A stretch of DNA of 64,000 nt from Entonaema liquescens (lineage: Eukaryota; Ascomycota; Sordariomycetes; Xylariales; Xylariaceae): NCBI GenBank assembly GCA_902805475.1, contig CADCSX010000005.1, positions 817,501 through 881,500 of the forward strand, in the 5' to 3' direction. Positions 52,063 to 63,007 of the stretch are shown piece by piece. Numbering within the stretch: the first letter of the stretch is position 1; each line of letters opens with the position of its first letter. The position numbers and the translations under genes were made by a program. The notes beneath the pieces are model-generated. The model saw only the letters and a program-made list of their open reading frames with translations. It had not been told where the DNA came from and did not search any database.

Positions 52063-53247
52063 TCTCGACGATATTTACAACGCGCGCGTTGCGAGAGCTT
52101 TTTCGCAAGAAGAGGTCTTATGGTCAGTCGAAATCGGGTATTTTATTGCGCGCCCCGATCGCTAAAAGTAGAAAACAATTCATCCCATAAAGGGGTTAAA
52201 TGGGTTAAACTCGATCGCTAGGAGAAGAAAAAGAAGCGAGGAACAAAAAAGTTAATTATTCGTCACGTTGAAAAGTCGAGGCGAGTTGAGGCGGCGATGC
52301 GATTGTTCGATTCAATGAAAGTTTTGGTCTTGCGAAAAAAGTTAAGCTAAGCTTAGAGTCATCTAGTCGTGCCCCACCATCGTATCGGAGCCGATAACTC
52401 GATAAGGACCTGAGAGGGAGTAAATTGCACAATTATGGTTAGAACAGGTTAGTAAGGAAAGCCTCATAGCGGGGTTACAGATGGTAGATGGTTCAGGTAC
52501 CTAGGTTTTTATGCAGCGCGTTCGCATTAAGTATAAGGTCATTAAGTATAAGGTGGGGATTTTACACTAAACTCCAAACACCATGTGGTCGTCATAGGGC
52601 AGGGGTGATTATGCTGCACTAAAGGTACCAATTCTTCCAGTTTTAAGGCTGACAAGGACAACAAGGTCCAATTCACATCCAGTTAACATCGAATTTATTA
52701 CCATGTGATACATCTGTGCCCTCGTGTAGATATTTCATGTTTTCATTTTTCTACATTCATATTTCCAACATACTTACCTACATACTTATCTACATACTTA
52801 CATATTTATTTACATAGATAATAACTACCAGCATTGCCATTCCATTGTTTACTCTTACAACAGTTTATCAACGGGGGTTTTTTTTTAAGAGTAAGCTTTA
52901 TTTATATACGACTAAACTATTATATAATTGGTCTGTTCTTATCGACCTGCTCTCCTTAAAGCCAACAATTTCCAAACTTACCGGCCCTCTCTGGAAAGTC
53001 ATAAGCGGGCCTGACGACAGATCCTAATAATAGATTTAAGATATTTAACACTTGGCTTTCTGAGTTCGGGCTTCTTGTTCTTACTTTCTTTTCATCACTC
53101 GTCAAATTGGCGAATTTGCTGATTTGTTTCTCGCGAAGCTCTGAAAGCTTTGGAAGCATCCGCCTGTTCCTACGACGCCCCAACAATCGACTCTCCAGCG
53201 TGTCTAAAAGGCGGATCTTCGGATGGCCTTCCGGCCGTTCCGGTAAG
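52063..53247. other. Divergent intergenic region (Pol III subunit / DDHD phospholipase)
   Basis: About 1.2 kb between two divergently transcribed genes, so it should hold both promoters. It includes a TAGGTACCT-type motif near 52495-52506 and AT-rich repeats near 52770-52815 built on TACTTACCTACATA and similar units. No gene seen. Confidence 0.6.
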
Positions 53248-56200
53248 ATGTCTTCAGGAAATAGCGAGATCAATGCGCCCAAGGATAAGAAAGAGGTCAA
53301 AAAGGTAGAAAAGTCGTATCTAGCCAGCGCGGTGGACTCTATCAACCCATGGACCACAAGTCGAAGCACCACACCGACTCCGAAAGATGCTCCCCAAAGA
53401 CGAACAAGACGCCACCAACGAAGAAAGCCGAGGACCACAGTACAAATACACTTTATGGCCAGAGTTTTAGAAGATACCCATTAGACTGCCCGCCGTTGAA
53501 TGTTATGTGGTTTCATGCTGTGGATGTAGGTAATATATCTTAACATGTGTACCTTGCTTACGGTCCTCTGATCTTCTTCTCTTAGATCCCTAAACGGAAA
53601 CCAAACTTTTTAAAGTCAAAGAAGAAGGAGGAGGATGCAGCTAAACAGACACCGCCGAAGAAATTCGTCGCATTCTCCAAAAACGATTCGAGGTCGATCG
53701 AGAATGCCTACCAGAAGCTCTTGGAGGAGCTTGAAGATGAACGGGTAAAAGGGTCGATGAATAAACAAATGCGTTCTAGCTCCCAGCGGAGAAGAGCTGT
53801 GTCGTCGGAGGAAGAACCCAATACTAGCATTGATGGAGAGAATGGTAGGCAACAAGGTGGTTTACGAGTCCCAGTTAATGAAGACTTCTTGTTCGATGTC
53901 GACATAGAGGAACGTGAGTTGGCGCCGGTATATTGGTTAGGCCCCATTTATGAAGTCCGCCGAGGCACTTGGTTTTATCAAGAAGGGTCCACGTTGCGTC
54001 CCTGCGAAGAGAATCTAGCAGCCCAGCTCGAGGAGGGTTACTTGAAAATCAAGCCGTGGACGTATCCCGCGCCAATTCTCCGCAGTAATACCGGAGTACG
54101 AGATGTTACACCTAAACCATCCTCAGAAAATCTAAAGGCTGCTGCCAAATCCCAAGCAGACAATTCAGCCAAATCTCAACCTTCGCAGCCCATAGTCCAG
54201 CATCAGCCGCAGACATATCGACTCTTTGGTACTTATATGAACAGTATAGCAACTTACCAGGACTCGAGTACTGCATGGTTATCCTCAGAGAGTGTATTCT
54301 CCTGGGTGACATCAACAGTATATCAGCGGTTTGCTGGCGGCGGTTACATGAATGGCGTAAAACTCGTGCGCGGCTATTCAGAGCCTGGGAAGACAAAAGA
54401 TGGGAAGATACCCCCGACACCCACAACCGCTACCTTCCCCCCGGAGAAACTGGACGAGAAGCTAGAGAAGTCTATCAAACGAAAATCTGCTCCACCTAGT
54501 ACACGCTCAGATGATGCTTCAGATCGAGACAAGGAGGACGATGAAACTACGACAGAAACTGAGCGTCAAGGGAACCGCCTAAAACGTCAGTTCTCATCAT
54601 TTATCGAGGCTTCCGAAGACCCAGAAAAGCAGGATGAGCAAATCCGAAAGCGTGACGAACAAGAAATCCAGGACGACTATAATGGACAAGACGGTGAAAC
54701 ACAAGGACGTGATATCGAGCACCTTGTTCTTGTTACTCATGGAATTGGGCAACTGTTGGGACTTCGGTAAGTATCACCATACCGCCAAGGCACATCTCGC
54801 CTAAACTGCTAACACATATATCTAGAATGGACAGTGTCAATTTCGTCCATGATGTTAATATGTTGCGAAAAACTATCAAGGCAGTGTATGCACATTCAGC
54901 AGATTTAAAGACTCTTAACAAGGAGAATGAAAACGGACCTGGTAATTGTAAAGTCCAAGTTCTCCCAGTTTGTTGGAGACATTTGCTGGATTTCCCTAAA
55001 CGACGCGAAAAGAAAGGCGAAACCGATTTGGGGGACGTTGCAGATGAAGAGGATGAGTGTAAGTAACTTTATTTAAAATTTAAACCCTCTTCGGTATAGC
55101 CTAACAGTTTTCTAGATCCTTCTCTGGAAGATATTACTATCGAAGGCGTTGCGTTTGCTCGTTCTCTTATATCCGACCTCGCATTGGACGTTCTTCTCTA
55201 CCAGAGCGCCTACCGGGAACAAATTGCCGAAATCGTCCTAAAGGAGTCAAATAGAATCTATAAACTCTTCATGGAGCGCAATCCCGACTTCAAAGGCAAA
55301 GTCCACATCATTGGCCATTCATTAGGCTCGGCGATCATGTTCGATATTCTCTGTAGGCAAAAGGAGAGGTCAAAGCCACCAGAGACCCCTCGTAACGCCA
55401 TGCGCTTCTGGTCCTCTCAAGAGCGGCCCGAACCTTTCCAAGATAACAGAGACCTTGCCTTCGACTTCGACGTAGATGATTTTTACTGCCTCGGTTCTCC
55501 CATTGGGCTGTTCCAAATGCTCAAAGGACGTACTATCGCAGCTAGGAGCAAGCCAAATGCGGTCCCTTCTGAAAGTCCCCTCAATCCAGAATACGTCGAT
55601 GATCCCTTTCTCTCGTCTTCTCTCGCGACAGACCAACGTCTCTCAGCCATTACAGGTCATCCGTTCTCGGTGTCTTCGCCTAAAGTGGGACAACTATTCA
55701 ATATCTTCCATCCTTCCGATCCGATCTCATACCGCTTAGAACCGCTAATCTCGCCAGCCATGTCATCCCTCAAACCGCAATCCTTGCCATATACCAAGAA
55801 GGGCATCTTTGGTGCCGTGGCACCACAAGGTCTCTCGGGTCTCGGCGTCAAAGTAGGCCAGAGCGTCAGCGGACTCTGGTCCAGTTTCAGCGCCGGCATC
55901 GCCAGCAGCATCCTCAACCGCAGTCTCGGCCTCAGCAACGAGGATGTGGCAAACTTCAACGCCGCGAACAGCAATAATAATTCCTCCCAAAGTATTCCTC
56001 CCGGTGCGAATATCAGTTCGGGAAATGTCATCTCCGATACCAACGCACAGTCCGAGAAGACGGATGCGCGGAAGAGGGCACTTGCTCGGCAGAATTCATC
56101 CGGTGGGCCGGGTGGTAATTCTAGCTACGATGCGACGCTCATCGACGACGAACTCGAAACGCTGTACGCCCGGTTCCAGAAGAAGCGTATCGAAGAACAC

Positions 56201-56614
56201 AAGAACAGCGCCAGTCGTGCGGAAGAGGGCCAGGAGCTTGGTGAAGCATGGGCAGCCGAAGAGCTAAAGGCGCAGAAGTTGCGTAGGGAAGAAGCCAAAG
56301 TGCTCGCGCTGAATCGAAACGGCAGGGTGGACTACAGCATTCAGGAGTAAGTTTTACCATATTCCTACCTTTTTCTACCCTGCAATAAAGAGAATATGTC
56401 AGCTTCAAACCAGGAGCTGGAAAGACGAGGCGCATCTGCTAACAAACGGACTACTAGGAGTGCGCTTGACTTCAACCCCATCAACACCATCGCCTCGCAC
56501 ATGAGCTACTGGCAGGACGAAGACGTCACCCATTTCATCATCTCGCAGCTCTTGTCCCGGAAGAAAGACGACGAGAAGCAGCAGAAGGTAGAACAAGTTC
56601 CTATTCGGATCTAG
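53248..56614 (+). CDS. DDHD-domain phospholipase (phosphatidic-acid-preferring PLA1 family), one frame break
   Basis: Intracellular lipase, probably acting on phosphatidic acid or related lipids. Five exons (53248-53525, 53586-54766, 54826-55058, 55116-56346, 56458-56614), 1026 residues after correction. The N-terminus (NPW...SRSTTP) leads into a WFHAVD segment, then an NEDFLFDVD and YWLGPIYEVRRGTWFYQEGS-type region. A catalytic-type GHSLGSA (Ser about 633) follows, with a C-terminal region ending in an ASHMSYWQDEDVTHFI stretch of the DDHD domain. At 53392-53395 four C occur where five keep the frame; before it the frame reads TSRSTTP, after it KTNKTPPTKK, which leads into DHSTNTLYG as in relatives. 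Retaining the last intron would stop translation right after IQE. ATG 53248 is the first in-frame ATG; it follows a polypyrimidine-poor leader. It is transcribed away from the Pol III gene. Confidence 0.88.
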
Positions 56615-57793
56615 AAAAGGTACCTAACCCTAACCTTGTTTCTCTATTCCTACGGACATGTTGCGTTCCCATACAGCATTTCGCCAGCCACGAATTCTAG
56701 GCTTCGCTACCCCCGGTTTACCTATCTGGAACGAAAGAATGCGACTTATCTGCAATTGGCAGAGCACGATACATATGCCTTTCCTCAAAAGGGGATATAC
56801 ATAGGTAACTAAGAAACAACGTAGGCTATTTGACGCCCACAACACATAGAGAGCTCGAGTCAGGATTACAGTCGTTATGAATGGATAGTACCAGCCAGAC
56901 CTTTTTAGAATTCCCCTCTTTTCCTCTTTTTCTGGAGACTGGAGTTAGCGTCGGGTGGGTGGATTGGATGAGCGTAGATATATATACATATGTATGTCAA
57001 TAGATACCTAACCTAGATACCACTCTAAATAGCATGATAGAATAGAGCTCGCGCCTTATCACAACGAAAATGACGATGTCCTACCTGTACTTCTATGATA
57101 AGAGCATAAGAGGAGGGGAGTGGATGATTCTCTCGTAACTATGACTGACTTCTGGAATGCAAACGCCGATTGTTTCTGCCATAGACTAATCCAGAAGCTT
57201 CAACTACGATTGAAGTGATCTAAGACACTCTCTCTACAAGAAGACACTGACTTAGAAATTTCAACATGATTCCAATACCAGTAGTTCAGAAACAATCACT
57301 CTCCAGGAAGAACACAACTAATGGTAACTAATGAAATTCATTCGCATTCAGTATTCCCAGATGGGGAAGAACCACTGCGCAGAAATGTATTTGTACGGTG
57401 CTAACGCAACCAGAACGAGAAACCTTCAATGTCCCTAGCAAAGCAAAACCATGACTCCGTGTTCCGCAGCAGAACTTTTCCGGGTCCAGGCCAGATTTTC
57501 CCCCCTTTTCCTTTGTGCCATAAGTCCGACCAAGTAAGATCACTCGAGTTTACCAAATCACGACCTGTCATAATAAACCACCCTTTTACGCGAAGGGTGC
57601 CCATAAGAGAATATACAAAGGGTGTTTGTCGAAGATTATTAGAGATTGACCCTCCCAATCATCCACTGCTCTGGCAACCTTTCCAAAGGCCACGGTCGCC
57701 AGCCACCTTCATACCGTGTCGAGAAGAAATTGAATTTGTACTGAAGTCATCGCGTCGCAGAAATAGCTCGAGGTGTCTTGATGGCGAATCCGC
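56615..57793. other. Convergent intergenic region (DDHD / CCHC protein)
   Basis: About 1.2 kb between the 3' ends of two convergent genes. It probably contains both 3' untranslated regions and polyadenylation sites. A CTAACCCTAAC pair near 56622-56632 is two telomere-like hexamers only. No gene seen. Confidence 0.6.
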
Positions 57794-58949
57794 TTAGTTG
57801 CTAGGGCACTGAGACTGGACATGTCCAGGCTGCTGGCACTTGTAGCAAATCTTCTCTCCACCAGTCGAGGGCTTGCTGCAATCACGGGAGAAGTGGCCAT
57901 TCTCGCCGCAGTTGTAGCATTTGCTACCGTTAACACATTCGCCTAAGGTCAGATTAGAATGATAGCACATGTTTTGTAAATGCAATTTTGCTCACGAGAC
58001 ATGTGGCCATAACCACCACAAGAATAGCAGGTCTTGCCACTTTGGCCGCCGCCTCCGTTATAGCCGCCGCCAAAACCGCCGCCGTAGTTGTTCGAGCCGA
58101 ACGCATCAGGGCAGTTACGGGCAATGTGGCCGGGCTTGCCACACTATGACCAAGAGAGTCAGCTTGGAACACCTAATAGGGAAACATCCACCATCACGTG
58201 AACTCACCTTGTAGCACTCCTGGGAGCCGCCACCCTGGCCGCCAGCTACAGCGCCGCTTTGAGGGCAGTCACGGCTTATGTGACCCGTCAAACCGCAACG
58301 GTAGCATGACTTAGTGTCCTTAGGACCATCGGGGCAATCACGACCTAAAATTGTCTCTTATTAGGAGCTATTCAGTTGAATTCAGGAGACTGCTGAGAAG
58401 CTTACTGAAGTGGCCTTCACCGCCACAGTTGTAGCTACGAAAATGTTATTATAAATTATCCAGCAAGTTAGGGATAGAAATATTTCTTACCACTTAGGCG
58501 GGCCACGGCTAGGGCATTCCCGGGTCTGAGAAACCGTCAGTAAATAAATTCCCGTGCAGACAAATTGTGTTGCAGCTCAATAAGCTCCTGCCATGAGACA
58601 TACCTGATGTCCGGGCTGGCCACCTGCGTAAAGAATATATGTTAGATGATGCTGCGTTCACGGACATAAAATAGAGTAAAATTGGAAAAAACGTGCTAAA
58701 TTAGTAGCCCACAACAAATAGGAAGGTTTCTCAAACATTAGTTCACTCAAATGAAGAAACTTCATGAGAACGCCTTAGACAAATTTCAAAGATTGCATGA
58801 TAGAAGATATCATGCAATATATCAATAAAAGAAAACGTAAGGAGTTGCCAGAGTCATAAGAAGCAGTAGACAATTGTTTTCATAAAAGAGGAAAATTGAT
58901 GTGACCACTTACAAGTGTAGCAGGTACGAGTGGAACCTTGGAAATCCAT
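57794..58949 (-). CDS. GIS2: CCHC zinc-knuckle nucleic-acid-binding protein (CNBP/Gis2/Byr3-like)
   Basis: Small cytosolic or nuclear RNA- and single-stranded-DNA-binding protein of 184 residues, linked in relatives to translation control. Seven coding exons (58949-58913, 58623-58604, 58525-58491, 58434-58406, 58344-58208, 58143-57996, 57942-57794), all with GT-AG introns. Seven CCHC knuckles (pattern CX2CX4HX4C) are visible, beginning CYTCGQPGHQTREC and ending CYKCQQPGHVQSQC, with a glycine-rich linker between knuckles four and five. The yeast Gis2 and fission yeast Byr3 proteins also have seven. Exon 2 is only 20 nt long and exon 4 is 29 nt, which is unusual. The first intron is 289 nt and contains a perfect 10-bp hairpin. 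A 5'-untranslated intron may span 59484-58990. The gene converges on the DDHD gene. Confidence 0.9.
58793..58817. other. Perfect hairpin in first intron of the CCHC gene
   Basis: TTGCATGATA and TATCATGCAA are exact inverted repeats (10 bp) around a 5-nt loop, in the middle of the long first coding intron of the CCHC gene. This could form an RNA stem-loop or be a dimer-binding site. No snoRNA C or D box could be recognised next to it. Confidence 0.5.
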
Positions 58950-61420
58950 CTTGACTTTGTGGACTTAGGATGATGCGAATAATCGGAGTCTGTAAAAAGA
59001 TAAATAGATAGTGTCAGTGAGTGAACCGCCCATAGAAAATAAAGTATTAGTATGCGGTGTAACGGTTGACAGGTAATTACAGGCAAACAGTCCTCGCTCC
59101 CTCTAGATTAAGTTCCGGTTCGAACACCACCTCCTTAAGCTTTCAAATCACATTTTCATTGGAAGCTTTGAAGTATTTGCAGGTGTTGCCAGTGACCCAG
59201 GAGGTTGGTAGTAAGTAACAAATATACGGAAGACGATGTAGTGCAAGCAAGATAGACGTATCTAGGGCTGATAGGGACACCAATCCGTCATCATAAATGC
59301 AAGGTGATGAGGTGGGGGGGCATAGAGGATAGCATCTTAAGATGTGCGTAGTGATATGTACGCTCATGCAGCGGGGTTATGTTCAGTGATCCAGAAGGGG
59401 GTTGGCGGGGGTTCACGAAGGAGGGGTTCATAATCGAGAACAAATGATAAAAGAATGAACTTGGCATTGAAAGTTGGTGCTTACCGTAACTTTGATAGGA
59501 TGCAACAGCGTTGAATTCCTGTTGATGATTTTGACCTGGAATTAAATGTAAGCTGTAATCCAGCAGAGACCACGAAAGATAATTTGGCGTCGTACTAAAT
59601 AAATCCTCGAAAAGATTGTTAGTGGGCCGATATGGAAACGGCGAAAGATGTACGAGTATGGGAAATGATCCTTTTTATCAAACGTGTAGTAGGGAGGACA
59701 ACGAGAGAGAAGAAGAAAAAAAAAAGTATGTTGACGGAAGGATGGTCGGTAAGTTAGCCTGTGGAAGGAGTTGTATGGTGGGGTGATGAACGTCTAGGTA
59801 AGGTCAAAGCCAACGGCGTGGAAACAGAGATTTCAAGGCAGCGGCGATACAGAAGGGGCAATACAGCAGGGGCAAATGTAAAGCGGCAGGTACAAACACT
59901 AGTACAACGTAGATATGTACCTTCTTGGATAAGGTGTGTAATTGAGACGTTACAAATATATTTGCGACGATAAGTACAAGTAAAGGGAAGTACTTTCAAT
60001 TTAATATGGAAAAGAGCAAAACGTACGTACCTAAGTAGACTTTGGAGAAACAGTTCGAAATTATGTAACTATCTCGAAGGGAGAAGAATGTTGAAATTTC
60101 TGTGTTGAGGTTTGGCTTGGATGAGGGAGAGAAGTCTTATTATTGATTTTCACCGAGGGACAATACAACGTCTCAATCGCTATTGAAAATCTTGTGGACG
60201 TAAATAGCGGTTGATTGCTAACCATAAATATTTTTGTGGGCTTCGCCAATTTCTATTTAGGACGGTCGGCTGGCTATTCTGCCCATTTTAGCGCCTAAAC
60301 GGCACGTGCAAATGCTTTACCGCCATTCATGTACAGTACAAGTACTATATCACTGTTTGAATTCTCATCTTAGGTACGATACCTATATATCGTGGCAAAC
60401 AAGGTCGTATGGCTGTCAATCTAGATTCTATGGGAGCCTTCTTGACCTCTTTTGATATCATAGGACCTTCAGTTACTATCAGTAACTTATACAGTGCTTA
60501 ATACTTTACTTACCCAAAAAATGAACAAGTAGTGTAGGAGCTTCAACAGAAAAACTTTGCTTCCCATCATTAACTATCTTGGTAGGTAGGCAGGTAGGTA
60601 CCTAGGTATAGTATCTGATACGTCTTATAAGTATAATGCGACGTTCATTAGAATGTCACATAAAGTCCCAACTCCCCAATAGGTATATAGAATATGTACG
60701 GCCGGAACCCGATATATCACGTTGATGGGCAAATATAAACTACTGAGAAGGGCCCTCTAGAGTTTTACTATTGTAAGGGCGTACTAACAGTGCGGATTGG
60801 GTTGGATCTGTGGTTTCTTTTAGCAGCCTAGGTGTTTCTTGCTTCTTCTTACTCACCTTGTAACACGGATATATATCATTGATGCCATGTAAAATCATTG
60901 ATCGTCGTCCAAACACTCCTCTCTAGTACCGGTCAATTTCTTAAGAGAGGGTTTCTTTCCGTGAATGTGAAACCGAAGATCCTAATATAGTTATTTTCAT
61001 TCTATCATTCAATGGCTATAAATCTAATTCTCTTTTACAGTACCTATTTCCCTTTTTTTTTTTTTTTTTTTTTTAGGAACATGGTATAGGTCTTAACGAT
61101 GCTCTCGTGAAGTACTAGATGTGTAGGTAGTAACCGTACCTTTGGCTAGCTTCGGGGATTATAACTGTGTCATGTCGTTCTTAGATATGCGTAAACTTGC
61201 TTTTCACATCACCGCCTGAAAATATATATGCCCGCTCAAATGCTTTTCGGTTAGCCACGTATACCGTATGAAATTAAATTTCGACGAGTATTCTTTCTAT
61301 TGTTTAATTGGTATTGATGCTGTCATGGTTGCATTGAATATCTCAGGTATGAATGTGGTTAGTAAGAATTTCCAACACTGTATTAAATTAAGTAACTATT
61401 AAATATTCACTGTTAGTGGA
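58950..61420. other. Intergenic: CCHC gene leader and promoter
   Basis: Upstream of the CCHC gene on the minus strand. A TTTTTACAG acceptor at 58990-58998 and a GTAAGC donor at 59484 suggest a 495-nt intron in the 5' leader, and further leader introns may lie upstream. A 22-nt T run lies at 61053-61074 and TAGGTACCTA-type motifs at about 60581-60608. No coding gene recognised. Confidence 0.5.
61053..61074. repeat. Poly(T) tract
   Basis: Twenty-two consecutive T in intergenic DNA. Such a long run may be miscounted and could be a trace of a retroposed poly(A) tail, though no partner element is visible. Confidence 0.9.
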
Positions 61421-61422
61421 TA

Positions 61423-61455
61423 CCTTAGCGCGCGGGGGGGGTATTTGAAAATGTT
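61423..61455 (+). repeat. Left terminal inverted repeat
   Basis: About 33 bp closely matching the reverse complement of 62133-62166, differing by one C/G, one transition and one base in the G-run length. It retains GC-rich sequence unlike the element interior, as expected if poly-C without a following A resists RIP. Confidence 0.75.
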
Positions 61456-62132
61456 TATAGCGATAATGTTAACTTTGAAAATTTTTATATAAAAATATTA
61501 AAAAATAAATTGATTTTAATTTTTAAAAATTATTATTACAATTATATTAAACGTAAAAAAATATTAAAAAATATAATTATTTTATTACGTAATAATTTTA
61601 TTTTTATAATATTTTTTTAATTTTTTAATATAATATTACAAATATAAATATATTAAAATAAAAATTATTTTCGAATAATTATTATTTTAAATTCGGTTTT
61701 ATTTAAAAAATATTATATTTGTAAAATAAAAATTATATATGTTAATTTTGAATTTTTACATAATTAATGTTATTAAATAATTAATTTAACGGATTAATTA
61801 TTTATTAAATTAATTAATAAATACGTTAAATTTTTTAAAAAATTATTTTTTTTTAATAAAAATCATACGTTCGAACTTTATTTATTTTTATAATTTTCGA
61901 GTTTTTTTTTTTTACTTTATATTTATTTATATATTTATTTATATTATAACGTAATTATATTTTTTTTTAAAAATATATTATAATTTTAAAATTATTTTAA
62001 TTTAAAATAATTATATATTATAAATATATTATATATATAAACTTATATTTAATACGAAAATTATTTAATAAATAATCGTTTTATTTATATATTTATATGA
62101 ATTTATTTCAGTAAGTTGATATTATTATTGTA

Positions 62133-62166
62133 AATATTTTCAAATACCCCCCCCCGCGCGGTAAGG
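62133..62166 (-). repeat. Right terminal inverted repeat
   Basis: Partner of the left repeat: ATATTTTCAAATA, nine C, then GCGCGGTAAGG. Mismatches from the left copy are few and mostly transitions. A TA follows at 62167-62168. Confidence 0.75.
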
Positions 62167-62168
62167 TA

Positions 62169-63007
62169 GTTCGTGATTTTATCTCAGTCGCTTTTATCGT
62201 AATATAGAACAATGCTTTTTCCATTATTATAGCAGTTGGATATTATAGTTGAGGAATCAGCCGTCCCGGAACGCAAGTCTCCGAGCACTTGTATGGGAAG
62301 TTAGTAGTCTAAACTGAGATCTCGAATAGTCGAAATAGGTGGCTCTCTGGCGGTGACGAGCTGATCATTTTTATTATATGGGCTGCATTTTAATACGGAG
62401 AATAGAATTCGTGCGCTATGCAGGATGGAGGATCATATGCAGCCCTACCTATTCCATCCATAATCGGAAACCTATCCCCATTTATAAGTTGCATGCAATA
62501 TGAACTTTACATGTCTACTAGCAGATACTTACCTATATACTATGTAATACAGTACATACAAGTAGACATACACGTATGCATGGATGAAGCTATGAAATCA
62601 CTCCTTCGATATTCCGGTTGTGATGTCGCATCCAAATACGTAATTAGAGAACCAATAGGGTTGTAGAATTCAATACATTTTCCTAATAAGGAATTTCATC
62701 AAAATCCCCTTCTGGGCTAGTAGGCTAGGTACCAATGTCTCTCTGTGCGGAGGAGCTACCTAGGCAGCTTAGTAACGCACGGACCATATGCCCGACTTTT
62801 TTCCTTAATGGAGTAGAACCTTAAGCGCATCTCACCGCGTCACTTCTCCAACACGCGTCATTACTCTAAGTACCTTCATCCTTACCGAAATATCCATTTG
62901 CTCAAAATCCCAAAGTCAATTGATCAAACAACCATTACAATGCATTACCGAGCTGTGTTTTCCTGTATCTAAGCTAAATTAGAGGGTGCGGGTCAATCTA
63001 TTACCAG
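62169..63007. other. Intergenic: promoter side of the CtIP-like gene
   Basis: About 0.84 kb between the AT element and the next gene. It should hold the promoter of the CtIP-like gene. An 82-codon frame (62418-62666) looks like chance. No other gene seen. Confidence 0.55.

Larger units (their letters stand above)
61423..62166. mobile_element. AT-only Tc1/mariner-type element or MITE with terminal inverted repeats, RIP-degraded
   Basis: A 744-bp element bounded by inverted repeats. The left end reads CCTTAGCGCG, a G8 run, then TATTTGAAAAT. The right end carries the reverse complement with a nine-base C run. The match extends imperfectly inward for about 55 bp. A TA dinucleotide lies outside each end (61421-61422 and 62167-62168), as a TA target duplication would. 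The interior is almost entirely A and T, without open frames, and the few C or G are mostly in CpG. This fits heavy repeat-induced point mutation (C to T, mainly at CpA) of a former repeat. No transposase is recognisable, so it may be a non-autonomous element. The family is inferred from the TA duplication and ends only. Confidence 0.7.

Noticed and set aside
56622..56632. CCCTAA-type telomeric repeat in the intergenic DNA
   Set aside because: Only two units occur, which is expected by chance and within 3' untranslated sequence.
58624..58912. snoRNA in the first intron of the CCHC gene
   Set aside because: A hairpin is present, but no C box or D box in the right arrangement was found.
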